A stretch of 64,000 nt of DNA from NCBI GenBank assembly GCA_015679245.1, contig CP064953.1, positions 620,001 to 684,000 of the forward strand, given 5' to 3'. Of the stretch, positions 1 to 8,771 are shown piece by piece. Origin of the DNA: Actinomycetaceae bacterium zg-1166. Lineage in GTDB: Bacteria > Actinomycetota > Actinomycetes > Actinomycetales > Actinomycetaceae. The position numbers and the translations under genes are program-made. How positions within the stretch are numbered: position 1 is the first letter of the stretch; each line of letters begins with the position of its first letter. The notes beneath the pieces are model-generated. The model made no database searches. It saw nothing but the letters and a program-made list of their open reading frames with translations, and had not been told where the DNA came from.

Positions 1-2
1 GC

Positions 3-206
3 AGTGCTCAGAAGAAGGTGGTCTGCGTGAGAGATTACGCTTCTGTGAGTAGAGAAGATGTGTACGAAGCAATGCTCACTGCTCTTGCTGCGCGTGCGGA
101 AGAAGGCTTTCGTATGGCTAGTTACCGCCCCGATGAACTTCTTCATGCACGGAAGTTGGCAGCACAGAAGTTTGACGATCCCGCCTGGATCGGGCGTATT
201 CCCTGA
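3..206 (+). CDS. C-terminal fragment of an unidentified protein, cut by the window edge
   Basis: An open frame runs in from the left edge and stops with TGA at 204-206, leaving about 67 residues of a C-terminus. The tail ends in ARKLAAQKFDDPAWIGRIP. A K-[FY]-x4-W pattern close to the C-terminus is reminiscent of lipoate--protein ligase A family proteins, but this is too little to name the gene. It converges on the YggS-family gene, whose stop lies 55 bases further on. That the frame is coding is fairly likely; its function is open. Confidence 0.45.
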   Translation, partial: SAQKKVVCVRDYASVSREDVYEAMLTALAARAEEGFRMASYRPDELLHARKLAAQKFDDPAWIGRIP

Positions 207-261
207 AAATTGGCTTTCATGCTTTGCTCTGAAGCTGAGGCCTACGGGGGAAAGTTAAAAG

Positions 262-1011
262 CTACACCAGTAGACGTGGACCAAAGACAGCCGTGCCTAC
301 ACGAATGATCGTTGAGCCCTCAGCAATGGCGATATCGAGATCATGGGTCATCCCCATCGAGAGTTCGACAAGGGAATCGTAGCCAGCCCTGCGTAAGCTC
401 TCGCGCAGTTCACGCACCACAGAGAAAGAATGAGCGATTGTGCCCACATTCTCAGTATGTGCCCCGATTGTCATAAGACCGATGGGGCGAAGATGAGGAA
501 GAGCAGCGATGGCACCCACAAGTTCTTCAGCGAGAGCAGGATCAACACCGTATTGGGAGGGAGCACCCGAGGAATTTACCTGCACCATAATGTCGAAGGG
601 ATCTGTGGCTTCACCTCTCGCGATACGCTCACCTTGGAGACGGTTGAGGCGTTCAGCAAGTTTGAGCGTATCCACTGTCTCAATACACTGCGCCCAGGCA
701 AGAGCCTTGCCTGCCTTATTGGACTGAACGTGCCCAATCACATGAGTACGGTGCGTGCACGGTGGTGTGGACGTGAGCGTGTGAAGGCCAGATTCTCCCT
801 CTTCAAGTTGATGGATGAGATTGTGGCCTAGGAGTTGTGCTCCTGCATCCAAGGCTGCACGCACACGTGCGAGACTCTGATATTTGACCGCGAGTTCAAT
901 ACTCACGCTCTCGGACTCTCGCCCGGCTTTTACTTCGGCTTCGCGCACACGCTCCTCAAGGGTGTGATAACGCGCGGCGATCTCTTCAAGCCCTGGAATT
1001 ATCTCAGTCAT
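262..1011 (-). CDS. YggS/PLPHP-family pyridoxal phosphate homeostasis protein
   Basis: This 249-residue protein belongs to the YggS/PROSC family, single-domain PLP-binding proteins of alanine-racemase barrel fold that buffer free PLP in the cytoplasm. Lys43 in AVKYQ aligns with the Schiff-base lysine, because the spacing to the downstream G-x-N motif is conserved. That motif is GHN here where GEN is usual. The family signatures HVIGHVQSNK and, near the C-terminus, LSMGMTHDLDIAIAEGST followed by IRVGTAVFG are present, and length is typical. The ATG follows a GGAGG-like site. Unlike many bacteria it is not next to a ylmE/sepF division cluster; its nearest same-strand neighbour is the helicase upstream, 290 bases away. 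Catalytic activity is not expected from family knowledge. Confidence 0.9.
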   Translation of the reverse strand: MTEIIPGLEEIAARYHTLEERVREAEVKAGRESESVSIELAVKYQSLARVRAALDAGAQLLGHNLIHQLEEGESGLHTLTSTPPCTHRTHVIGHVQSNKAGKALAWAQCIETVDTLKLAERLNRLQGERIARGEATDPFDIMVQVNSSGAPSQYGVDPALAEELVGAIAALPHLRPIGLMTIGAHTENVGTIAHSFSVVRELRESLRRAGYDSLVELSMGMTHDLDIAIAEGSTIIRVGTAVFGPRLLV

Positions 1012-1301
1012 CTCCTACCTCCGCCAGGCAAGCATACTCACGCATGAAGAGGTAGACGAGTCTGACCACAGGTACCTGGCCCGTGTGAGGTCGATCCTCC
1101 AGGTGTCTTCGGTGAAGCCGACACGACACAGGTCCCCGCCCGTGGGGGAACATAGGCTTCTGAGCCATGCATTGCTCAAGATCGCTCAGCAGATCCCCGT
1201 CCATAGGGAGCATAGGAGGAGAGATTGGATGCGGCGATCAGCGAGGAACGGCAGGGGTACGAACGGCAGGAGGCACAGTTTTCTTCACATGAGTGTAGAT
1301 A
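1012..1301. other. Spacer without a recognisable gene
   Basis: This spacer of 290 bases lies between the helicase stop and the yggS start. Short frames exist on both strands, including a 69-codon leftward frame overlapping the yggS start, but none has a convincing ribosome site or recognisable sequence. I see no strong terminator hairpin. Confidence 0.5.
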
Positions 1302-4028
1302 CTAGATTTCTCCCACGGAGACAATCGAGAGAGCGAGCGCACCGAGTTCATCACTCGCTTCGAGATCAACAAGTGCCCACACCCCCCACAAGTGATCGCC
1401 AGCCTCGTCGTCGAAAATCTGACGGGCAAGCCACAAACGATGCGCCGATCCTTCGGGGTTTGCTTCGCACATCCTTATAGCAACATGCTCGGGAACCCCC
1501 GCCTCGATCAAATCGGACGGCGTGGGGTGCTCATTGAGAAAGAAGAATTCGGCAGAGCGGGCGTGGGTATCGATGCCGATAGAGTCGTACTCCTCGTAGT
1601 AGGGATCGGTAGCATCGAACCACGCCTGAGCATCCCAGCGTGTCCCGCCGTCCCAGGCGGGCACAGTGGCGAGGGAATTGAGACGTTGCTCATCCTCAAG
1701 TTCGAGGGCTTCAACGCAGGCAAAGAGCGCATTGCGCACCGCTTTGCGCAATGCGTAGAGATTACTGGTGAAGGAAGGTTGCTCGTTCTCGTTCGCACCA
1801 AAGGCGAATTCTGCCCCGCCTCCCGAATCATTTTCCTCATGCGGCCTCATAGGCCGGCCCTCCAGGAGCATCTCCCATTCGTCCAAGAGAGAAGAATCAA
1901 CTGAACGTACGAGTGAGGCGAGCCAGGTAAGGATCTCGTCAAGTTCCGTGGTACGCGCCTGGGGAGGAACAATCTGGCGTAGCCCACGGTAGGTGTCTGT
2001 GAGGTAACGCAGAAGAAGACCCTCACTGCGAGCTAGATCATAGCGAGATATGAAGTCGGAGAAAGTCATGGCACTCTCAATCATGTCGCGCACAATTGAT
2101 TTAGGTGTGAGCTCATTATCGAGCACCCAAGGATTCGTCTCACGATAGGTGGCAAATGCTGCTTCGAGGAGTTCGGCAAGTGGACGCGGCCACGTGATCG
2201 AATCCAGTTCAGCCATACGCTGTTCATAGGAAAGCCCTTCCGCCTTCATTCGCCCCACAGCTTCATTCTTTGCTACTCGCTGTTGGGCGTACAGCAGCGC
2301 CATTGGGGATTCTTGCACGGCTTCGACTAGGCTCACCACGTCGATCGCATAGGTGGGTGAGTTCTTATCGAGGAGTTCCAAACAGGCAAGAGCAAACGGG
2401 GCGAGCGGAGAGTTGAGAGCGAAATCTGTAGGGACTTCTTCAGCGAGTGTCAAAGGGGAGAAGCCAGGATGAGTTTCTTGCCAGGTGAGGCCTTCGTGGC
2501 GTAGCACACCGGAGGTGTGAAGTGAGGTATAGATCTCCACTGCACGGCGCAACAAAGGATTGGCTGGCGTGGAAGGCTCATGGTTATCGGTGAGTAAGTG
2601 AAGGATCGCTTCGAGGCTGTTGGGGCGTTGAAGGAGGTTAAGCATCATCGCATGAGTAATCTGCATCTGAGAGGTGAGAGTTTCCGGTTCGGCTCCACGC
2701 AGATACTCAAAGGTCTTTTCTGACCAGAGCACAGACCCTTCGGGAGGTTTACGCTTGACGATTTTGCGTAGCTTCTTCGGGTCATCTCCGGCTTTGGCTA
2801 TCGCTCGTGCGTTCTCAATCTCGTGTTCGGGAGCCTGCACGATAACATCGCCAACAGTATCGTAGCCAGCTCGTCCGGCTCGTCCAGCAATTTGATGAAA
2901 CTCGCGTGCAGTGAGGTGACGTTGGCGCGAACCGTCGAACTTGGTTAGTGAGGTCATGACGACGGTACGGATAGGGACATTAATCCCCACCCCCAAGGTG
3001 TCGGTGCCACAGATCACGCGAAGATGCCCGGCCTGCGTAAGGCGCTCAACGAGACGCCGGTAGCGCGGGAGAAGGCCAGCGTGGTGGATGCCGATCCCGG
3101 CACGTAGGAGTTTTGAGAGAGTGTGGCCAAAACCGTGTCCAAAACGGAAATCACCAATCGCCTCCGCGATCGCCTCACGTTCCTTCTTTGAGACGAGAGC
3201 GATGGGGAGGAGAGCTTGCGCCTGGGCGAGAGCTTCCTTCTGCACGAAGTTCACCACGTAGACAGGAGCGCGATGAGTTGTGACGAGTTCTTTGATGAGC
3301 TCGGGTAGAGATTCCATCGAATAGGAGAAATGCAGCGGAACAGGGCGTTCGCCTCCACTCACTGTGGTGACGGCACGGCGCGTACGGCGTGTCATGTCTG
3401 CGGCGAGCGCGGTGGTATCTCCTAGAGTCGCTGAGAGGAGGACATGTTGAGTGTGGGTGAGCTCAAGCAGGGGAACCTGCCAGGCCCAACCACGCTGAGG
3501 ATCAGAATAGAAGTGGAACTCGTCGTGAATGAGGGTGCCAATATCAGCAGATGCGCCTTCTTTGAGAGCCATATTTGCCACGATTTCCGCAGTGGCGCAG
3601 ATGATCGGAGCGCCGCTGTTAAGAGAAATGTCACCGGTAATCATGCCGACATTCTCTGCCCCGAAAATGTCAATGAGATCGAAAAATTTCTCCGAGACGA
3701 GCGCTTTGAGTGGTGCCGTATAGAAAGCCGTTCGCCCGCGGGCGAGAGCTGTGAAGATGGCCGCCATGGCCACTATCGACTTACCCGAGCCTGTGGGAGT
3801 GGCGACGATGATATTTTCGTCCTCGATTGCAGCGAGTAGAGCTTCTTCCTGGTGAGGGTAGAGGGGACGTCCTGAATTGGAAGCCCAGGTAGAGAATTCT
3901 TCGAAAATTGCGTCACTTTCAGGGGCGGTGCCGAAGCGATCCTCAAGCCGATCAAGAGCTAGGTTGAGGACTGGATCTGTGGAGGGGGAACTTGTAGGCG
4001 TGGAGGGTGAGGAAGACGGAGGAGTCAC
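1302..4028 (-). CDS. DEAD/DEAH-box helicase with DUF3516-type C-terminus
   Basis: A 908-residue superfamily 2 helicase of the actinobacterial DUF3516 class. After a Ser/Pro/Thr-rich start the Q motif lies near residue 58 (YPHQ), Walker A is ATPTGSGKS at 76-84, and motif II is DEFH at 169-172 (DEVH or DEAH is more usual). Motif III LSATLGD is near 197, and the helicase C domain carries the motif VI stretch HQIAGRAGRAGYD. The remaining half of the protein matches the DUF3516 architecture in length and position rather than by a motif I can cite. It probably unwinds RNA or structured nucleic acid in the cytoplasm; the substrate is unknown. It is transcribed alone, leftward, with the tRNA-Lys gene behind its start. 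Confidence 0.85.
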   Translation of the reverse strand: MTPPSSSPSTPTSSPSTDPVLNLALDRLEDRFGTAPESDAIFEEFSTWASNSGRPLYPHQEEALLAAIEDENIIVATPTGSGKSIVAMAAIFTALARGRTAFYTAPLKALVSEKFFDLIDIFGAENVGMITGDISLNSGAPIICATAEIVANMALKEGASADIGTLIHDEFHFYSDPQRGWAWQVPLLELTHTQHVLLSATLGDTTALAADMTRRTRRAVTTVSGGERPVPLHFSYSMESLPELIKELVTTHRAPVYVVNFVQKEALAQAQALLPIALVSKKEREAIAEAIGDFRFGHGFGHTLSKLLRAGIGIHHAGLLPRYRRLVERLTQAGHLRVICGTDTLGVGINVPIRTVVMTSLTKFDGSRQRHLTAREFHQIAGRAGRAGYDTVGDVIVQAPEHEIENARAIAKAGDDPKKLRKIVKRKPPEGSVLWSEKTFEYLRGAEPETLTSQMQITHAMMLNLLQRPNSLEAILHLLTDNHEPSTPANPLLRRAVEIYTSLHTSGVLRHEGLTWQETHPGFSPLTLAEEVPTDFALNSPLAPFALACLELLDKNSPTYAIDVVSLVEAVQESPMALLYAQQRVAKNEAVGRMKAEGLSYEQRMAELDSITWPRPLAELLEAAFATYRETNPWVLDNELTPKSIVRDMIESAMTFSDFISRYDLARSEGLLLRYLTDTYRGLRQIVPPQARTTELDEILTWLASLVRSVDSSLLDEWEMLLEGRPMRPHEENDSGGGAEFAFGANENEQPSFTSNLYALRKAVRNALFACVEALELEDEQRLNSLATVPAWDGGTRWDAQAWFDATDPYYEEYDSIGIDTHARSAEFFFLNEHPTPSDLIEAGVPEHVAIRMCEANPEGSAHRLWLARQIFDDEAGDHLWGVWALVDLEASDELGALALSIVSVGEI

Positions 4029-4098
4029 TCTTCTAGGGTGCCATATAGTTACAGAAAATAGCGTGCTCTCATGATGTGAGGGTATCCGTAGGCTGTGA

Positions 4099-4134
4099 GA
4101 TGAAGGTAGGGGAAATGATGAAGGTAGGGGAAAT
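4099..4134. repeat. Perfect 18-bp tandem duplication
   Basis: The unit gatgaaggtaggggaaat occurs twice head to tail (4099-4116 and 4117-4134), in the spacer upstream of the DUF3516 helicase. It is purine-rich and identical in both copies, so it is probably recent slippage. Confidence 0.9.
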
Positions 4135-4220
4135 AAGGGTGGCCGATGTCACGGAAAGAAGCAGCTTCTCGATTTGCGCACTGCTCTAAACGTGAGTAAG
4201 TTATTTCTTCGTCAGCATAC

Positions 4221-4293
4221 GCACCGCTAGCTCAACTGGCAGAGCAATTGACTCTTAATCAATGGGTTCTGGGTTCGAGTCCCAGGCGGTGTA
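4221..4293 (+). tRNA. tRNA-Lys (anticodon CTT)
   Basis: A full cloverleaf folds. The acceptor stem 4221-4227 pairs with 4286-4292 (first pair G-U), with discriminator A4293. The anticodon stem attga/tcaat at 4247-4251 and 4259-4263 encloses loop CTCTTAA, giving anticodon CTT at 4254-4256, which reads AAG. The T arm is ctggg-ttcgagt-cccag at 4269-4285. The 3' CCA is not encoded. It stands alone, followed by a spacer without genes. Confidence 0.95.
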
Positions 4294-4688
4294 CGACGAA
4301 GGAACGGCGCTCAGGCGAACAGCTTGGGCGCTGTTTTCGTTTTCTGTCACAAGAAACGCAGGTGTGACACGTAGCAGCTCGGCAAGTGCCTTGATCTGCT
4401 GCGAGTCAGACATTGCCTTACACTAGGCTTGTCGTCCCTCTACCAGACCATACTGCACACCGAGCCATGCTATACCGATCATGCCGCACACCACCCTCTA
4501 CTACGCCTCACACCACATCGCCTTGCACCAGACTGCACCCATACATCTAGGCCCGTTGTCCGCTCGTCGTCCCTCTACCGGATCGCACCTCGCATCAAAC
4601 TACACCACAGAGCCAGACTCACCTCATGGTGGTCTGGCTCAGCAGCGGTGTTTTCTCACGCGAAGGTGAGCCACCGTAGTAACTATGG
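4294..4688. other. Spacer after tRNA-Lys with a weak dispersed repeat
   Basis: No gene is seen in these 395 bases. The 14-mer gtcgtccctctacc occurs at 4431-4444 and again at 4566-4579, each followed by a CAC-rich stretch of similar composition, suggesting an old duplication of about 135 bp. A hairpin near the end is listed separately. Confidence 0.6.
4610..4640 (-). terminator. Hairpin downstream of the carbohydrate cassette
   Basis: GAGCCAGAC (4610-4618) pairs with GTCTGGCTC (4632-4640), and inside it CACC pairs with GGTG around a TCAT loop. It lies 48 bases past the stop of the last cassette gene. There is no clear T run on the leftward strand, so its role as terminator is only probable. 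Confidence 0.4.
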
Positions 4689-5441
4689 CTAGTGGCGCAG
4701 CTGGCCTCCCGAAACATCCACAGTGGCACCGGTCATGTAACCTGAGCGTGGGGAGAGAAGAAAGAGCGCCACGTCTGCTACTTCCTCAGGTTGAGCAATA
4801 TGACCTATGGGAATGCGTGAGGCATAGAAGTCACGCCGCTTGTCGAGAGCGGCAGAGATCATGGGAGATTCCATTGTGCCGATCGCCAAGGCATTAACAG
4901 TGATTCCATTATTTCCCATCTCACGAGCCATTGAACGTGTCATTGTCACGAGGGCTCCCTTGGCTGCCGCATAGGGGAGATGGCCTGTAGAAGAGCCAAG
5001 GAAGGCGGCTTGGGAGGTGATGTTAAGAATACGCCCGGGGCGCCCAGCTTCTGTGCAATCGTGGACGAGAGCCTGCGAGAGTATCATCGGGGCGCGCAGG
5101 TTTACCGCCATAGATCGCTCCCACTGATCGAGTCCGATCTGACCGATCTCGCATGTTTCCCACACTCCGGCATTATTGACGAGGATATCAAGGCCACCAA
5201 AAGCGGCAGAAGCCTGTGCGTAGAGTCCTTCCACGTCAGTAGTGTTTGAAAGATCTGCTTGGATCGGCACGACGTTCTCTGCTCCAAGCTCAGCGACAAG
5301 AGCTTCGGCCTCACTGCTGCGTGAGCGGTAGTTGAGGGCTACTTTCGCTCCTTCTCCCACGAGTGCCCGCGTGAGGGCGGCTCCCAATCCGGAGGCGCCA
5401 CCAGTAACGAGGGCACGCGCCCCCTGTAAACGAAGATCCAT
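4689..5441 (-). CDS. Short-chain dehydrogenase/reductase, last gene of the carbohydrate cassette
   Basis: A 250-residue classical SDR. The cofactor motif TGGASGLG is at 13-20, NNAG at 89-92, the catalytic serine is in NITSQ near 143, and the YxxxK pair is Y157/K161. In a sugar cassette such an enzyme typically oxidises a polyol or reduces a keto-sugar with NAD(P)(H); the substrate cannot be read from sequence. The start at 5441 was chosen because AAGGAGG lies just upstream inside the previous gene and the ATG is one base after that gene's TGA, implying translational coupling. It ends the leftward operon that starts at 9569. Confidence 0.85.
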   Translation of the reverse strand: MDLRLQGARALVTGGASGLGAALTRALVGEGAKVALNYRSRSSEAEALVAELGAENVVPIQADLSNTTDVEGLYAQASAAFGGLDILVNNAGVWETCEIGQIGLDQWERSMAVNLRAPMILSQALVHDCTEAGRPGRILNITSQAAFLGSSTGHLPYAAAKGALVTMTRSMAREMGNNGITVNALAIGTMESPMISAALDKRRDFYASRIPIGHIAQPEEVADVALFLLSPRSGYMTGATVDVSGGQLRH

Positions 5442-5442
5442 G

Positions 5443-6447
5443 TCAGTCCTCCTTGAGTGAGTCGAGAATTCGTTGAGACAACATGATGGGTGTCTTTCGG
5501 AATGCGTCGAAGGTAGTGCCAGCAAGGTGGCTGGTGAGTGTGACGTTTTCCAGTGCTAGCCATGGACTCTCCTTGCCCAGTGGCTCCACATCAAAAGTAT
5601 CAATAGCTGCCCCCAAGAGCTTGCCTGTGCTCAGAGCTTCCACAAGTGCCTCCTCTTCCACAAGCCCTGAGCGTGCCGTATTGACGAGGATTGCTCCCGG
5701 TTTGAGGAGGTCGAGGCGACGACGATCGAGGAGGTGATATGTCTGTGCGCTGAGCCGGGCGTGTAGGCTCACCACATCCGAGCGACGAAGGAGATCGTCG
5801 AGTTCTTCCACTTTCTCTCCGTACTGGCTAGATTCTGTAAAAGGATCGTAGAAGAGGCAAGTGACATCGAAACCTTGAAGGAATTTCATGACAAGCTGAC
5901 CAATATTTCCAGCTCCGATAATTCCAATTGTTTTGCCTTCGAGTTCTGGAATGGCATCTGAATTGGGAAAATCTTTGAGCCAGATTCCTTTCTGCATTGC
6001 CGCGTGAGTGCGTGCGATATTGCGGCTCTCAGCTAGGATCATTCCTACCGCAAATTCAGCCACGGCACGAGCATTTCTGCCAGGGGTATTGACTACGTGA
6101 ATGCCGTGTTTAGTGGCAGCTTCGCTATCCACATTCTCTGTTCCTGCACGCAAGACACCGATAAGGCGAAGATAGGAGGCTTCCTCGATCACAGCTCGCC
6201 CGATTGGAGCAAACTGTGTTATTACCACCTCGGCTTGCGCTATCTTCGCCGTGAGGGAAGGAGGGAGTGGATAGGCATTCGCTCCATGCTGTTCGATGAG
6301 GAGGTTAATTTCCTGGAGTTTTTCGATCGAGGGTACCTCATCCCACGTAACTACCTCGACGTCATGTCCGGCTGTGCGCAGTTGTGCTGTTCCAGGTTCT
6401 AAGAGTTCAACAGGAATATAGGGGTCAGCAATGGCGAGAATTTTCAT
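5443..6447 (-). CDS. D-isomer-specific 2-hydroxyacid dehydrogenase
   Basis: A 334-residue member of the D-2-hydroxyacid dehydrogenase family. The NAD-binding motif GAGNIG is at 178-183. The catalytic Arg (in VNTARSGLVEEEALVE), the Glu (DVEPLG) and the His (TSHLAGTT) are in the expected order. There is no C-terminal ACT domain, unlike the SerA-like protein at 25.4 kb. It interconverts a 2-hydroxyacid and a 2-keto acid with NAD(H); the actual substrate is unknown. Pairing with an FGGY kinase recalls the Bacillus subtilis yoaD-yoaC pair (from memory). AAGGAGG precedes the ATG. It lies 37 bases after the kinase stop and is coupled to the SDR. Confidence 0.85.
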   Translation of the reverse strand: MKILAIADPYIPVELLEPGTAQLRTAGHDVEVVTWDEVPSIEKLQEINLLIEQHGANAYPLPPSLTAKIAQAEVVITQFAPIGRAVIEEASYLRLIGVLRAGTENVDSEAATKHGIHVVNTPGRNARAVAEFAVGMILAESRNIARTHAAMQKGIWLKDFPNSDAIPELEGKTIGIIGAGNIGQLVMKFLQGFDVTCLFYDPFTESSQYGEKVEELDDLLRRSDVVSLHARLSAQTYHLLDRRRLDLLKPGAILVNTARSGLVEEEALVEALSTGKLLGAAIDTFDVEPLGKESPWLALENVTLTSHLAGTTFDAFRKTPIMLSQRILDSLKED

Positions 6448-6484
6448 GGCATGTCCTCCTTAATGGTTTCTTTGCCCCGGCTGT

Positions 6485-8008
6485 TCACGAGTGTTGTTTG
6501 AGGGAATTACGGTTGATATAGCGTTTGAAGTGCTCGAAGCGCTGAGCGAAGAGATCGGTAAATTCAGGTGTTGGGGTAACAGTGTGGCGCGAGGGTTTTG
6601 TCATCGCAGCGGCTGCCGTGGCGAGATCGGGATAGATCCCGCAACCTACTGCAGCGAGGATTGCGGCACCGAGAGTTCCTGATTCTTCGGCATCGACAAT
6701 ATGAAGGTCAGTGCCAAATCCATCGGCAAACATCTTCGCCCACATAAGAGAATTTGCCGCGCCACCTGTAAAACGAATGCCGCCAGAGAGGTGTCGATAG
6801 TCGCGTAATTTCTCTATGTGGAGCATATGGCAGAACACCACTGCCTCATACACTGCACGAATCATGTGACGGATATCGTGAATTTGCGTCAACCCTACAA
6901 AACCGGCACGTCCATCCTCGGTCAGCGTCGTGCCATTAATGAAGGGGAGGAAGAAAGGATCCTCACGTGAGGGAGTAAATTCACTGATAAGACGCTCACA
7001 CAGAGAGAAGATCTCACGGTCTGAGATGGGTGCGGGAGTGAAGGTGGAAATGATCCTTCCGATCACGTTCTTCAGATACCATTCGAGATTTGCCACTCCA
7101 TTTGGGCTTGCCTCAAGAATGAGGTAAGAAGAATCGTCGGGGTAACTCGTCGTGAGGAAAATATCCTCCTCCGGGTGCACCACTGGGGAAAGAATCTGGT
7201 TGATTGACCACGTTCCCGTAACAACGCAGAGTTCGTCTTGAGTGGTAAGCCCGGCAGCCACGGCACAGGTTGCCACATCCATCGCTCCGCCTGCCACAGG
7301 TGTACCAGGTCGAAGTCCTGTCAGTCCGGCAACGTCGTCACTCACGTAACCAGCGATCTCGGTGGAGCGACAGCGTGGAGGAATCTTCGTCGCCCAGTGT
7401 CCAATTCCCAAATAATCGAGCATCTCCATATCGAGATCACCGGTGGTGAGGTTGGCGAGAGTTATACCGGTGAAATCGGTGAGTTCAATCTTTGCTTCTC
7501 CAGTCAAGCGGAAGCGAATGTAATCTTTGGCAGTGAACACATATTCTGTAGCTTCGAACACGTCGGGTTCGTAGCGATCCAGCCACGCCAAGAGTGCCGC
7601 AGGTTGCCCGGCCCATACCGTCGAACACGTCTTTGCCTGTACCTGTGTATGCAGGTCGGGGCGAGTAAGCCACTCATCGATGATCTCCTGTGCGCGACAA
7701 TCGGTGGAGATGATGCCGTGGCGGACGCTCCCTCCATCTGCCGTGGAAAGATAGAGCCCGTTACCGTGCCCTGTGATCGAGAGCGCGCGGATATCGGCTG
7801 GGTCGATGCCCTCCTGGGCGAGGCAACGGCGGATTGCCTGGAGGTTGGCTTGCCACATCTGTTCCATGTCGCGCTCAGTCCACATGGCATGTGGTGTGAG
7901 AGTTTCGAGTTTTGCCTGATCGAGAGCGACGATTCTTCCGTTTTCGTCGTAAATGGCGGCCTTGGTTGCTGTGCCACCGTTATCTATTCCAAGTACATAA
8001 TTTGGCAT
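6485..8008 (-). CDS. FGGY-family carbohydrate kinase (L-xylulose kinase-like)
   Basis: A 507-residue sugar kinase of the FGGY family. The N-terminal phosphate motif is LGIDNGGTATKAAIYD, followed by WTERDMEQMW and SITGHGNGLYL, which resemble E. coli L-xylulose kinase LyxK at the same positions. The second ATPase lobe contains VAGGAMDVATCAVAAG and FTGGAANSLMWAKM. It should phosphorylate a ketose or polyol with ATP in the cytoplasm, supplying the substrate for the aldolase encoded upstream. Specificity (xylulose, erythritol-like or other) cannot be fixed from sequence. The gene lies 196 bases after the GlpP-type gene; that spacer carries a 3 x 16-bp repeat. AAGGA precedes the ATG. Confidence 0.85.
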   Translation of the reverse strand: MPNYVLGIDNGGTATKAAIYDENGRIVALDQAKLETLTPHAMWTERDMEQMWQANLQAIRRCLAQEGIDPADIRALSITGHGNGLYLSTADGGSVRHGIISTDCRAQEIIDEWLTRPDLHTQVQAKTCSTVWAGQPAALLAWLDRYEPDVFEATEYVFTAKDYIRFRLTGEAKIELTDFTGITLANLTTGDLDMEMLDYLGIGHWATKIPPRCRSTEIAGYVSDDVAGLTGLRPGTPVAGGAMDVATCAVAAGLTTQDELCVVTGTWSINQILSPVVHPEEDIFLTTSYPDDSSYLILEASPNGVANLEWYLKNVIGRIISTFTPAPISDREIFSLCERLISEFTPSREDPFFLPFINGTTLTEDGRAGFVGLTQIHDIRHMIRAVYEAVVFCHMLHIEKLRDYRHLSGGIRFTGGAANSLMWAKMFADGFGTDLHIVDAEESGTLGAAILAAVGCGIYPDLATAAAAMTKPSRHTVTPTPEFTDLFAQRFEHFKRYINRNSLKQHS

Positions 8009-8146
8009 TATGACGTCCTTGTCTGTTCTGGTTCCCAGCGGCCTCTTTGCCGATGAGAAAGATGAGGTATGCAGTTATGTGGATATGTGAACCCTTCCGA
8101 GAAAGAGTTTTTGCCTCGTGATGTGAGCACGCACGATATGCACGAT

Positions 8147-8194
8147 ATCGAGAAGGATGGTGATCGAGAAAGATAGTGATCGAGAAGGGCGGTG
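8147..8194. repeat. Three 16-bp tandem repeats between antiterminator and kinase genes
   Basis: Three consecutive 16-mers (8147-8162, 8163-8178, 8179-8194), each beginning atcgagaa and ending g-t-g, differ at only a few inner positions. They lie in the 196-base gap inside the operon, just upstream of the kinase. They might be a protein or RNA-binding site, or just replication slippage. Confidence 0.85.
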
Positions 8195-8204
8195 AGGCAG
8201 ATGC

Positions 8205-8759
8205 CTACTTCCATAATGTCGGCTCACTTGCTGTCACAGCTTCAAAACCGGCCTCAAAAAGTGCCGCAGTGGTGGACGCATCATCGATAAAACCACCGGC
8301 GACGAGGTTGCAGACTCCTTTCCACTGCAGAAATTTGGGAGTGAAGCGCTGAGCTAGAGCACCTGGGAGTACTTCAATTCCGTCGGGGCGAGTATCGTCA
8401 AGAATCTGAATTCCTCGTTCGAGAGAGCGAGAATCCATAAGGAAAATACGTTGAATTGCCCAGATTTCTGCGCGCATAGCGGTGGAAATTACCGAGGAAT
8501 TCTGTGAGAGAATTCCATCGACGCGGAACATATTCTTTAAGAGTTTCACCCCGTCGCGATCGGCACGAAATCCACCGATCATGTCGGAGTGGACAAGTAC
8601 GTATTTTCCTGATTCTTTGACCTTGGCTGCAAGTACCTGGAGATTTCCGATATGCACATTGGTGAAGAGCACGAAAGGTGAAGGTGCCTCGATTGCAGCA
8701 GGGAGATCCTTGAGATGACGCACTGAAGGAATGACAGTACTCCCAGGGAGGGGAAGCAT
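8205..8759 (-). CDS. GlpP-family transcription antiterminator
   Basis: The 184-residue protein matches the whole length of Bacillus GlpP, the glycerol-3-phosphate-responsive mRNA-binding antiterminator of glpD. Shared features are an N-terminal IPSVRHLKDL, the segment HIGNLQ, VHSDMIGGF, the DGILSQNSSVISTA stretch, IQRIFLMDS, GIEVLPGAL, and a C-terminal AGGFIDD followed by EAVTASEPTLWK. Known role: bound to a phosphorylated ligand it lets polymerase read through a leader terminator. Such a terminator is present in the leader of this same operon (9737-9771). The ligand here is probably a sugar phosphate made by the pathway. Its start is 12 bases after the aldolase stop, with GAGG ahead of the ATG. 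Confidence 0.88.
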   Translation of the reverse strand: MLPLPGSTVIPSVRHLKDLPAAIEAPSPFVLFTNVHIGNLQVLAAKVKESGKYVLVHSDMIGGFRADRDGVKLLKNMFRVDGILSQNSSVISTAMRAEIWAIQRIFLMDSRSLERGIQILDDTRPDGIEVLPGALAQRFTPKFLQWKGVCNLVAGGFIDDASTTAALFEAGFEAVTASEPTLWK

Positions 8760-8771
8760 AATACGGCCTCG

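Noticed and set aside
1004-1213. Leftward 69-codon frame just before yggS
   Set aside because: No ribosome site, no recognisable sequence; it overlaps the yggS start only by chance.
7238-8056. Long rightward open frame (272 codons) across the FGGY kinase
   Set aside because: It lies wholly antisense to a clearly conserved kinase, has no family features and no ribosome site; a by-product of codon bias.
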